Positions 24,301-34,080 of a DNA stretch of 64,000 bases are shown here, piece after piece. Both the position numbers and the translations under genes were made by a program. The notes under the pieces were generated by a model. It was given only the letters and a program-made list of their open reading frames with translations, did no database searches and had not been told where the DNA came from. This DNA comes from Pyrocephalus nanus (taxonomy: Eukaryota > Chordata > Aves > Passeriformes > Tyrannidae), in NCBI GenBank assembly GCA_038380795.1, contig CM076267.1, positions 36,084,232 through 36,148,231 of the forward strand. Direction: 5' to 3'. Position 1 is the first letter of the stretch. Each line of letters starts with the position of its first letter.

Positions 24301-27300
24301 CGAGGATCACACTAACCCAGTCTTTCTCCAAGCTGTTTAAAGACCTGGGCCTCTCTGCTCGTGCAGTGAGCACCACCTTTGGCTGCAGGGTCAACGTAGC
24401 AATCTGCCTACAGGTGAGACTGAACTGCTTATTCCTTACACAGAATCTCTGGGAACTTGATAGGAAATCAGTTTCAGCCCCACGGGTCTCTTTTTCTAAT
24501 GGACTAGAGCTCCATTGCTTCCTAGCTTCATCACCAAGTTAAATAAGCTTTTTAATAAGCTGTTTAATAAGATGTGGATTGTGATAATTTCACTTTTCTG
24601 TACTAATTGACCAGTTGATTTTCTTTTCTAATCCAGAGGTTCAGTATTAAGAAACTTGTTTCCTTCCCAATGTGCAGGAGCAATATTAAATTAAATAAAC
24701 AGCTTCCTCTTCATAAATATTAAATATTACAAGCAGTGCTATTTCAGCTTCTGTGTTATTCAGATTCTGTCTATTTGAAAAATAGCTGTATGTGTAATGT
24801 GGAATTAAATGGAAGACAGAGTTCCTCAAATAAGACCCAGGAAAACTGACAAGGTTGGCAGGTATTTTTTGACTTTTAAAGGTCTCAAATGAGTATTATC
24901 AACATGCAAAGACATGTGTCTCCCCTAATGTGAGAGCTGGACTTTTTTTTTTTTAATTAAAGTTATAAGGTGAGAAGCTTTGAGGGGGGGATATGCCCAT
25001 AAACTACACAGCCCTGCTTCACAGACTAGAAATAATGGCATGCTGTGGGCCAGAACCACCTTTGACAGTACAGTATTCAGCTGATAATAATCTCTTTTTT
25101 GTGTAATTTCATGAGATTAAATCTAACTTTTCTTACTGAGATTCCAGTCAAGAAACCAAAAAAATATATATACCAAAACTTACCTGAAACATCAGGTACT
25201 AAGTATGGACTAGAAAATGGGAAAGCACCCTGGAGCTTGGATGGTATTTAATAGATAGTGTTCAGCTTTCAAATGAGGCAGTATGTAGCTTTGTATATGG
25301 AGAATATCTAGGTGACACATACATTAAGTATGTGTAATTGTAAATTTAATTTCCAATTTTAGTGGTATGAATTACATGTAATAAAAAAGGATTCTGTAAA
25401 GATTGCTACTGTACTCTGCAAAACGTAATTTTCCCTTGTTTTTTAGTTCCTGGTGCTCACTAGATGAAGAAAAGCCTTTTTATCCTCTCAGAATATATTA
25501 CAATGTTCTGGGTTTCCTACAAGGGAGACATTCTGGGACACGAGTTTCTTAAATATTTTGCCATTCACAATTGTTGTTTTAGTTTCTATAGTTTCTTTCA
25601 CGAATAAAGGAGGAAAGGCTTTTAACAAGCCCTAGCTAAGTGCTTACAAAGAAATAGGGCCAGAGTGATTTTTATGAGGAAAAATAGGAAGGATGCACGT
25701 GAAGTCAAGAGGACTGTAAATTAAGACTTAAAACACATCAAATAAAAGATGTCAGCTGCCCAGTGTGAAAGATCAGCTTTCCGAGTTGCCTGTGTAAATA
25801 AGGATTTTAAGGGCCAGTTTGGGATAAGGGAGGGGAAAACAGTTTTTCTGCAGAATGTTGAGTGGCAACAGGAACAGTACTCAAAAAAACCACCTGTGAG
25901 GAGTGTAGGACTGCTGGGCATTTGAGCTTCCCCTTCATATTCTGCCTTTTTCATCTCTGTTTTCCATTCTTGAGCCCTTTCTCAGCGTGGGGGGTTTTCT
26001 AACCCCTCTCCCTCATTGTTCCAGAGTGATACCTGTATTAAGCTTTTTTGAATGCATTGGATGTAAATGAATGTAGACGAATGGCCAAACTTCTGGTACA
26101 AATTAGCTTGCAGATAAATACAGAATGGCTTCCAGCACTGCTGGGCTGGTTCACTGAGGAGGTATTTCTGAAGCTGCAAGGGAGGAGGGGTTTATGATAG
26201 AACAGTGTATGAGCTGCCTTAGCCCTCTTCTTGTTCGTTAACTGGAACTTGCATGTTTCCCAAAGAACCACCTAAGAGCGTCAAGCCCTTAAATAATCTG
26301 AAATGGAAATCTTCTTTTCACTCTAAAACAGTATGAGTTTTGTTTTCTGTCTTACTGTGTGTATCTTATGTTTCCAGTGCCTCTTTGTTTGTATTTTCTT
26401 TTTTTTTTTTTCCCTTTCTCTCTGTTTCACACACTTTGATGGCCTCTGTTACTTCTGTTTGTGGTCCTGCTGTCAGCCAAACAGGCTGGGCAAGCTGGCT
26501 GAACAGGTATAGTGCTGCATGTGTGCTTGTCATGTCCTGAAGTCCATCTGGTTCTGCAGTGTTAGGGATTAGGCCCACACTGGTTTATGCTTAACATCCT
26601 TTGTGCTTGCTGTGTGGGTTTTAGAGCAGGTGCTTACCCTAACAGAATCTTAAAAACTTAATTTTAAATTTTAAAATCTTAGACTTAACCTGTACTACAT
26701 TACTTCACTTGTGCATTCATTGACTGATTCTGTAACGAGTAAAGCTTTAGAGCAGTCACTGTAGAAAGGGGGGCTATTTTACTGGCAGGTTAGGGAAGTG
26801 CTCTGTAAGTGCCAGTAAAAAAGGGAGAGAAATTAGTGAATTTATGTGGCTGTGAGAATGACAGTGGGATCTTGTGGCTTCTGTTGAATTTATTTCTTCC
26901 TCTTTATTCTTAGGGAACAGCAGGACCAGATCCAACAACAGTCTATGTAGATATGAGAGCACTTCGACATGACAGGTACAGAGTGTTAAAATTTACCTCT
27001 TCAATGGCTGTGGAGAAGAAACCTCAGCCTCATTGCATTGCTTTGTTGGAATATCCTTGGCAGCAGCCAACTGACTCCCTACCGTGTTATATCCCTGGCC
27101 TCTTCTCCTCCTGCTGCTCTCTAAATATCCTTCAGGTAGTCGAAAAAGTACAGTTAGAGTCTCCCTCAGTCTTTTTGGCTTTTTCTTCAAACCAAACCAA
27201 CTCTGTTCCCTCAGCCTTCCCTGGGCTGCCTTGTGTCACATAATTCCAGTTGGGCTGCTTGCTCTTTATTTTTTGTAATTCCTGCCGATGCCCTGCCATG

Positions 27301-30300
27301 GTTCAAGTGTGATAAGTCCAGGAGAATCTTTTTTAGAAGGTGAATTTAAAATGCTGGTGGAACTGCAATCTTAGGGCTCTGTTGGAAAAAGTCACTTGTC
27401 TCTCCAGAGAGCAGAGCTACAGGTTCTTTAAAGAAATGTGGCCTGTGCTAATAGGGAAGTGTTCAAGACAGCTGGAAATTCATAACTCTCTTACTGTGTT
27501 GTGAGTAACTGAGCATAATCAGTTGATTCATTACACCTTGGTCAGAGCAGCTAAGGAGAGGGTAACAGTGGGTATAGCAGAACATGTCTGTTTGACTTCT
27601 GTTGAAGTTCTTGAAGTTTTGTCCAAATGTATCCTCTTGTTCTCTCAGGGTGCGTTTGGTAGAGAGGGGCTCTCCACACAGTCTGCCGCTTATGGAGTCC
27701 GGGAAGGTGAGACACTGAGACTGATCCTTCCTCCTCGTAGAATCACAGAATCCTAGAGAGCTTTGGGTTAGAAGAGACTTGAAAGATCATCTCATTCCAG
27801 TCATGCTCCTGCCACAGGCAGGGACACCTTCTACTAGACCAGATTGCTCCAAGCCCTGTCCAGCGTGGCCTTGAACACTTTCAGGGTTGGGGCATCTCTG
27901 TGCCAGAGCCACACCACCCTCACATGGAAGAATTACTTCCTAACATCTAATCCAAACCTGCTCTTTCAGTTTAAATTTGTTATGACCCTCATTGTGTCCT
28001 CACGGCCCTTAACCATGGGCTGTGAGCTGCTCCACCAGTACGGAATACATGTGAGGAGCTTTGCTGATCACAGTGTATCCAGGAGAGGCATGGTATGATC
28101 AGGTAGCTGAAGGGAGGCCCAGTGCATGACATGAAGCAGTAGGACACATTGCTACCAGTGAAAAAAATCAGAGGCCTTCCCATGGAAGGCATTTTCTAGG
28201 TGTGAAACCAACTGTGAAGCAGCAAAACAGCTGCTGGGAGTTAAAATGATTAAACAAGTTAAACAGCTTGAGAGGACGAGGTGGTTGATATATGTGGTGC
28301 ACAGAGCAGTAGCAAGGGAAGCACAAACTGTTGACTTCTGTGGCTCTGCATTATTAACTTTTCTTTTGATGAATTCAAAGTTTTCTTCTGTGTGCTTCTC
28401 GTTCAAGATTCTCCCGGGAGTAAAGGTCATCATAGCGCACACAGAAACCAAGGGACCTCTGGGAGACTCGCACTTAGGAGAGGTAAAGCTTTCTTTAAAA
28501 AGCATTTTAGAGGGGTGCCTGCCCCTGGGTGGGATGGCCACGATGGCTTTGGCACTGTTTGCACACCTGTACTGTGTAGCTGCACAGCTCCCCCCTCCTC
28601 TGCCAGACCCCTGCATGTGTCAGTACCAGGTGAGACCAGGGGAGCAGTCTGTGTCTGCCTGGCAGCTGCAACAGGCAGTGATGCACTCCCATCAGTGAGC
28701 AGCAGCAAGGAGGTAACTCTGCTGCTCGGTTTAACCTTTGTTTTGCGTACATCTGGACTGTTGTGGGATAAAGATGCCCAGCTAATAGGTTGAGCAGGTG
28801 TTCCTTACCTGCAAGCCAAATGCATGGTTCATTTTTCCTCTTTACCAGCCCCCAGCTATTTGTATATAAAACTCCTTTTTACTCCTTTTCCCTGGCCATT
28901 TTCTGGGGCGGAAGTTAACTTACTGTATTGTGAATAACTGAGCAGAACTGAGGCAGAAGTTAACGATTTTAACAAAACTGGCATTTTGGAGCAGTCAGAA
29001 TTGCCAGTGAAACAGATCTTTTTTAAATCAATTAACAGTGCTGCCTGGCTCTGGCGGAACAACCTGTGCTCACATGGGGACGGTTCTGTTTTGGGTTTGT
29101 TTTAATCCCCCAGATATGGGTGAGTAGCCCACACAATGCCACTGGTTACTACACGGTGTATGGAGAGGAGGCACTGCACGCTGATCACTTTACTGCTCGC
29201 CTGAGCTTTGGGGACACTCAGACCGTGTGGGCTCGGACCGGCTACCTGGGCTTCCTGCGCCGCACGGAGCTCACTGACGCCAGCGGAGGTGAGAGCAAAC
29301 ACCTCGTACCTACAGAGGCACCTGCCTGGAGCTCCTTGGGGTAGCTGAGCTGGCAAAGAGTAACCTGTCCTTCGAGTTCATCCTGTTGTCACGGGAGAAC
29401 GCTGAACCGAGCAGGAATTGTTCTGTCGCTCAGCAGGTTCGGGACATGCACAGACAGCAGTGATTTCACGGCCTTTCAGAAGTTGAAGGTGTCTAGAGGA
29501 GAAGCTTCTCCGTAATTTTTCTAGTATAGAAAATAAATTGTTATTCTTGGTGGGGTTTTGGTTGTTTTTTTTTGTTTGTTCGTTTGTTTGTTTGTTTGTT
29601 TTTGGTTTGGGTTTTTTTTCAATCTAAGCCAAGATGTCTAAATTTGGAAAATGGAGCAGTTTGTCTTCAATCTGCTTACATTTTCTGCTAAAACAGAACA
29701 CAAAGCAGGTACAACTCCTGATTATAATATGTTAAAAAAAAATAAATCTCTAAAAAGAACATCCTAAGGATGGGAGTTTGAATGCTTCTAAATTATTAGC
29801 AAATGTGTATTGCTAATTTTCTGTGATTGGAGTGAAATGAATGATGGAAAGTGTCTATGTGGAAAGTGTCAGTGTCCCAACTGCTGCCACTGGGTAATAA
29901 CAGCAAGTTTTTGTGCCTTGTAGCTTTCTGAAAAATTATGTGTCCTGGAGATTTTTATCACCATGGAACAGTGTCTGCTGTCCTTCAGTTTGTCAGTATT
30001 TGAGAGGCTATTTACAGTGAATTTACATAGCACTATGAAATCCAGCCTCCGAGCATGCTTTTCATCTCCAGTGACACAACTGAGCAGAATTATAGAGTAG
30101 TTAACAAAGAAAAGAGCAAAGTTGAATTGAACAGTTACAGAATGAATATCGAGAGGGTGTCCTTCAAGAAGGGCCTAGGAGAGCTTTGCTTATTTACCCT
30201 GGCAAAGCTGGGGAGAGAAGAGAGTTGGTCTCACTGCATAAACTGTGAGAACTTTGGAAGCTGAGCAGAATTTTGCTGGCATGAGGACAAGTGGGTATAA

Positions 30301-31247
30301 GCTGGTGTTAAAAACAAACCAAAAAAAGTTAAATTTGGAAATTCAAAAAGTGTTCCTGTCAATAAGAGGGGGAGAGTTCTCTGGTAAGAATAGTGGGACA
30401 AAAAGATACTTTAACAGTAGATTTCGATTGGGTTTATGAACTGAGATGACATTACATGAGAGAAGGGACAGAACTGAATGACGCAGAAATTCTTTTCCCT
30501 CTGATTTCAGTTGCTTGGAGTCCACAGGCAGAAGTGCTGCATGTGTATTATAGACAGCTTTCCCTAGGAAGCACTGGGAATGTTTTGGAATGTCGGGAAT
30601 GAGCCTGTCCTGTAGATGTGATGATGTTTAAACGTGTGTGCTGTATTGCAGAGAGGCACGATGCCCTGTATGTGGTGGGCTCTCTGGATGAAACACTGGA
30701 GCTCAGAGGAATGAGGTACCACCCCATTGACATAGAAACCTCGGTAATAAGGGCACATAAGAGCATTGCAGAATGGTAAGAACCTCGGCATTACTTTTCT
30801 GTATCCTTTCATTTCATCTAAAGCAGAAAGAACTCCTAACTTTCCTGCCTGTGTCGGAATGTACACATTGTTTACTTGTAAGCTTTGGGAGGGGGGGTGT
30901 CTTTCTTTTCATAATCTCTTTTAATAACTAGCTTTCTTTGAGTAGGTTTTGGGGTTTTTTTTCCCCCCTGTTAATACCTGTACCATGCCCACAGTGCTGT
31001 GTTTACGTGGACGAACTTACTGGTGGTGGTTGTGGAGCTGGAAGGGTCGGAGCAGGAAGCGCTGGACCTGGTGGCGCTGGTGACGAATGTGGTTCTGGAG
31101 GAGCATTATCTCATCGTGGGGGTTGTGGTCATCGTGGACCCAGGCGTCATTCCCATCAATTCCCGGGGGGAGAAACAACGGATGCACTTGAGAGATGGAT
31201 TTTTAGCTGATCAGCTGGATCCTATTTATGTTGCCTACAACATGTGA
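369..31247 (+). CDS. DIP2A: DIP2A, disco-interacting protein 2 homolog A (3' 31 coding exons, N-terminus outside window)
   Basis: Large DIP2-family protein with two tandem adenylate-forming (ANL/FAAL-like) domains; the family is linked to acyl-lipid metabolism and neuronal development. Coding exons: 369-566, 1447-1538, 1813-1923, 2668-2791, 3026-3135, 3561-3663, 4600-4664, 4978-5071, 5458-5577, 6296-6410, 7288-7427, 13987-14123, 14682-14762, 14958-15085, 16585-16699, 17927-18128, 18266-18375, 18515-18595, 19763-19886, 20191-20312, 20636-20747, 20970-21079, 21188-21318, 22891-23059, 24243-24413, 26914-26975, 27649-27706, 28408-28482, 29114-29288, 30652-30775, 30995-31247. Phases join into 1269 visible residues plus stop. 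First domain: A3-like motif YKTSKEGSTVGITVSH at visible residue 212. Second domain: LDFSVSTTGILAG near residue 850. The C-terminus ends DPIYVAYNM, as in vertebrate orthologues. Vertebrate DIP2A is about 1570 aa, so about 300 residues (including the DMAP1-binding region) lie left of the window. DIP2A rather than DIP2B or DIP2C is chosen because S100B is the convergent neighbour, as in human. Confidence 0.97.
6469..6553 (-). mobile_element. CR1 LINE 3' fragment (reverse orientation)
   Basis: Begins with the inverted CR1 tail (aatcacagaatagcttgggg) and continues with the 'ttgctccaagccc...agcctggtcttgagcacttccaggga' module typical of inverted avian CR1. Lies in a DIP2A intron. Old and diverged. 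Confidence 0.75.
7700..8190 (+). mobile_element. mosaic CR1 LINE remnant with reverse-transcriptase piece
   Basis: Positions 7769-7935 translate to a CR1 reverse-transcriptase-like stretch (GFTKEKSCLACLLTFYDEVT, then VDIVCL), broken downstream. It is fused to a CR1 3' module (8020-8185) containing 'gagatactgaaaagccatctg' and 'ggattggaccaggtgatctc'. A short inverted piece at 7700-7740 resembles the reverse CR1 tail. The internal deletion and mixed orientation indicate nested or rearranged insertions. Confidence 0.75.
9478..9527 (+). mobile_element. short CR1 3' tail fragment
   Basis: Matches the CR1 terminus 'gttggacttgatgacct...aaggtctctcctggcctaa' followed by a decayed attcctTGATT tail. Intronic in DIP2A. 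Confidence 0.65.
14218..14344. repeat. T/G low-complexity tract
   Basis: About 125 bp of nearly pure T with interspersed G (GTTTT-like units). It starts about 95 bp after the DIP2A exon ending 14123. Probably derived from a microsatellite or poly-A tail; no coding role. Confidence 0.85.
15556..16236 (+). mobile_element. CR1 LINE 3' fragment with an open 188-codon frame
   Basis: Long CR1 3' segment: 'gtccctcagggggtcc', 'ggggtgctgctgaatgagag', 'ggacatggagctgctggatt', 'ggctcagcctggagaagaga', then the terminal 'gctgtggctgccccatccc...ggttggagggggctctgagcaacctg' block. The open frame 15671-16237 crosses what is normally the CR1 ORF2 end and 3' UTR, so it is judged fortuitous. It lies in the intron between DIP2A exons ending 15085 and starting 16585. 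Confidence 0.85.
16831..16883. repeat. T/G low-complexity tract
   Basis: Poly-T interrupted by GTTG and GGGG in a DIP2A intron. Simple sequence only. Confidence 0.8.
20411..20427. repeat. 17-nt poly-G run
   Basis: Uninterrupted G17 followed by CGG, about 100 nt into the intron after the DIP2A exon ending 20312. Its length may be unstable or mis-assembled. Confidence 0.85.
22395..22560 (+). mobile_element. CR1 LINE 3' fragment
   Basis: Shows the consecutive CR1 terminal modules 'cagagaagctgtggctgccc', 'ggacagggcttggagcaatc', 'gtggaaggtgtccctgccca' and 'aaggtcccttccaacccagg'. Intronic in DIP2A, between exons ending 21318 and starting 22891. Confidence 0.85.
23350..23492. repeat. A/C-rich low-complexity tract
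   Basis: Stretch of AACAAAAAACCC-type sequence with almost no G or T, in the intron after the DIP2A exon ending 23059. Confidence 0.7.
23560..23705 (+). mobile_element. CR1 LINE 3' fragment
   Basis: Same terminal block as the copy at 22395 ('ggttggacagggcttggagc', 'gtggaaggtgtccctgcccg'), ending in a decayed CR1 tail (attctatatgatta). A second independent insertion about 1.2 kb from the first. Confidence 0.85.
26477..26506 (+). CDS. DIP2A: candidate 30-nt in-frame alternative microexon of DIP2A
   Basis: A long pyrimidine-rich tract from about 26398 ends in tgtcag at 26476, and a gtatag donor begins at 26507. The 30 nt between them read PNRLGKLAEQ. The preceding exon (ending 24413, ...ICLQ) and the following exon (from 26914, GTAGPDPTT...) both meet at phase 0, so inclusion adds ten residues without a frameshift. 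This segment is absent from the canonical vertebrate protein as I remember it, so it would be an optional cassette in the second adenylation-like domain. It could also be a chance AG/GT pair; transcript evidence is lacking. Confidence 0.5.
27739..28005 (-). mobile_element. CR1 LINE 3' fragment (reverse orientation)
   Basis: Starts with the inverted tail 'agaatcacagaatcctagag', then 'gatcatctcattcc', 'ctccaagccctgtccag', 'gaattacttcctaacatcta' and 'ctctttcagtttaaa', the order of an inverted CR1 3' end. It begins only 32 bp after the DIP2A exon ending at 27706. Confidence 0.85.
29550..29619. repeat. (GTTT)n microsatellite-like tract
   Basis: About 70 bp of GTTT units inside T-rich sequence, in the DIP2A intron between exons ending 29288 and starting 30652. 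Confidence 0.85.
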
Positions 31248-31990
31248 AAACGGGGAACTGCGTCAAGGCTAAAGCACCAAAATCCAAGGGACTTTCCTCA
31301 TAATAACGTCAGAATCCATGTTCTGTGTTTTTAAAAGCTGTTGAAGACCTTAGGCAAACGGAGATAACAACTCTTCACAGACCTTCATCTCCCAAGACTG
31401 CATTTGCTTTCGTAAGTCCATTGTAACAGTTATAGCTGTCTTAGGATGGAGAGTTTACTGGAATTCCTGAAGGAAGCTTATTAGAACTATCATGGACCAA
31501 TTTTATTTTTTTGGGGGGGGAGGGGGGAAATAATTATGAATGTCAGTACTTGATGCACTGCATAAAAGGACATAAAGTGGGGTGGGGAGAGAACACCAGC
31601 TGTGAGGAGGACTCCTGGAAGTAAGACCTGAAGTCGTGAGTGACCATCCAGAGTTCGCCTCCGCGTGACTGTTCGCAATATATCGGCAGTTTCAGGGTTG
31701 GGACTTGACCTTCAAGATTGCACACACCTCTACCACGTTCTCTACTGAAAGGAATTTTGCACATATTTTGAGATTTAAGAATGCAGCCTTTTTATTTTAA
31801 ATCACTGACTCATCCCCGCTGAGAAGAAACCAACCCATTCCGATCCCGGATTCAGTGTAACAGTTATGCTGCTGTTCAGCTTTTTTGTACCCAGCAAAAA
31901 ACAAATACTGCAACTGTAACAGTGTTACTTACGGTGCCATGCTGGACTATGTAATGCTACAAACTTTATAATAAAATACAAAGTAATATC
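31248..31990 (+). other. DIP2A: DIP2A 3' UTR (shortest form)
   Basis: Follows the TGA at 31245-31247 and runs to the first canonical poly(A) signal AATAAA at 31970-31975. It contains a G-rich run at 31511-31527. Vertebrate DIP2A 3' UTRs can be longer, and further AATAAA signals lie downstream, so this is a minimum extent. Confidence 0.6.
31970..31975 (+). terminator. DIP2A: poly(A) signal of DIP2A (proximal)
   Basis: AATAAA about 720 nt after the DIP2A stop. More distal candidates in the same orientation are at 32648-32653, 32892-32897 and 33521-33526. The last has a GU-rich stretch right after it (gtgatgtgctgtactggtg) and is the strongest distal alternative. Confidence 0.6.
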
Positions 31991-33142
31991 CAGTTTTAAG
32001 TACTTGATGCAGGAGCCTTCGGTGCTCTCCTAACTCCACGTCCAAGTCCAAGTCGCCTGTTTTCGTTGTGTTAGCTGTTAATTCCTGCCCTGCATAACGC
32101 CAAGTATTTGAAAATTCATTCCAAATCCACTAGTCTCTGAATGGTTTGTACAGATGTTTACAAAGCATGGGCTTACAATATGTTTTCCCTGAATATCCTG
32201 TGCGAAAACTTACAATAGTGACTTGTTTTTCCCCCACCATGGAAAAGCTATTCAGTGTTAGTTAGCTTGAGCTGCTGTGGTACAGACTGTCTTTATTTTC
32301 TGTGGAGCTGTAGACTCTTTTGTTCAGGCTAAAATATCCAGTTGGTTGAGTCACATTTGACAAATTAAGGTTTTGAAGTTTCTGCCTGATCTAATACTGC
32401 AGTAAACCTAATGCAGAAAGAGAGTAGGAAGTTATTGAGATACTTACTGTGTTTGAAGGTAAGCACGAGACTAGCAAATAATTATTTTTATAGATTTGTT
32501 AAAGACTTTGAGAGGTACATACGACTTTTTTAGCGATGCACAAGTTTGGCAAAAGGGCCAGCTTTTTCTGCAGGGCAATTCTGCCTGGATCAGTGCCTAA
32601 GAAAGATAGATGTCAGTCCCCTGGTATATCAGATTTACTCATGGTTAAATAAACTCTGAAATCTGTGAGAAGAAGCTTTCCTATATAGTAGTTATCTGCC
32701 CTGGTTGTGTTTACCTGTGGTGCATTATACAGCTGCATACTCCTGACTGTAATTATGTACAGAACATGTGTAACTTATTCTCTGAGTACAGCAGCCTCCA
32801 GCAGCGGGTTGTGGGACAACCCTCCTAACAAAAGAGCTGGCAAAAGGAGAGAACTCCCTAACCCTCATCTCCACACTGTAGTTTTTTAGCAAATAAAGCA
32901 TTGTAAGACTTTTTGTATTGAGAGATACTGATGACAGTGAGACAAGTTGCCTTGTAAAGTCAAATCTTAAAAACAAAAAAAGAAAGCTCATTAAACATTT
33001 CAAAAGAGCTCATGACAATCTGACTCGATGAGTGTCGAAACTTAGGCCTGTCAGATCAAAACCTTGGCTCAGCACAGTTTGCACCCGTGTTTTGGACAGT
33101 TTTAGTGCCTTAAAGAGATTTTTTTTTCTGTGAAACTTCAGG

Positions 33143-33245
33143 GTGGGGGCAGCGGGCCTGTGTGATGTCACTGCCGTGGGGTTGGCTGTGTGTGATGTCA
33201 CCACCATGGGGAGGGTGGTGCCAGGCCAGTGAGACATCATTGCCA
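33143..33245. repeat. about 30-bp minisatellite, three diverging copies
   Basis: Copies at about 33158-33181, 33188-33211 and 33219-33240 share TGTGATGTCAC..CC.TGGGG (third copy: GAGACATCATTGCCATGG). The first two copies contain TGATGTCA, one base from a cAMP-response element. Lies in the DIP2A-S100B gap, upstream of the distal poly(A) signal at 33521. Confidence 0.6.
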
Positions 33246-33599
33246 TGGTGATGCTGGGTGGCCTGGGCCCGTATGACCTTCAAGATCCATTTGTAAAAGA
33301 CACCAGCCAGGACCAACGAAGAAACCTGATGCCAAATGCAGGCTGTTCTGGTGGCCAGGGCAAAAAGCACGGGCTGGGAAGGAAAAGCTGGAGCAGAAGC
33401 AGCAGGATGGAGGTGACAGCTGCCGTGGCAGCAGGTGGGAAGACTGTAAAGGTCCCTAAAACGCCTGTTCTGCCCCCCTGCAGTGTGGGTCACAGGAGTA
33501 CCTGGTTTGATTTTTATCCAAATAAAGTGATGTGCTGTACTGGTGTTACTCCAGAGCACGTTTCTGACTGGTGTTCTTCCTCTGGCACAAGGCTTAGGG

Positions 33600-34080
33600 C
33601 TGTGGTGGTTTAGACTCTGGCTGGATTTCAAATACCCGCCAAAAACTGCTATGTTCCCCCTCCCTCTGCAACTCCACACAAGAGAGAAAAAAAAAAAAAC
33701 AGTTAAAGAATTCCTGAGCAGAGATAAGAACTGGGAGACTCAATTACTGACAGGCAAAACAGACTCCAAGTGGGGGTAGAATTGAAATTTATTGTTAACA
33801 AGATAAAAGGCAAAAAGCAAGAAATAAAACAGTTTTAGAAACACCTTCCCCCCACCCCTCCTTCCTTTCATGCCCTCCCTCAGCTCTAAATCCTCCCCCT
33901 GTTCCCATGGGGGTCCCTCCCACAGGAGAGAAAGACTCTCATGGACCTCTCTGACATGCAAAACATGACTTGTGTTTAAAAGCAGCTCCCATAACAAGAG
34001 GAGAGCATCTTGGAGCCTTTTACTGTTCTTCTTGCTGTTAATTGCAGCGAGGATTGTGCCTGGCAACCACCAGGTCATGC
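33600..34080. mobile_element. probable LTR/endogenous-retrovirus-related relic
   Basis: Contains in order 'gtggtttagactctggctgg', 'gggagactcaattactgaca', 'aatttattgttaacaag', 'gaaataaaacagttttagaa', 'acaccttccccccacccctc' and 'gggggtccctcccacaggag'. This order resembles a dispersed avian LTR family I recall from songbirds. There is no coding content and no flanking duplication that I could confirm. The family assignment is from memory and tentative; the boundaries are approximate. Confidence 0.4.

Noticed and set aside
33110..33679. 189-codon open frame on the minus strand
   Set aside because: His/Pro-rich translation of the minisatellite and neighbouring sequence; no homology, splice support or good start context.
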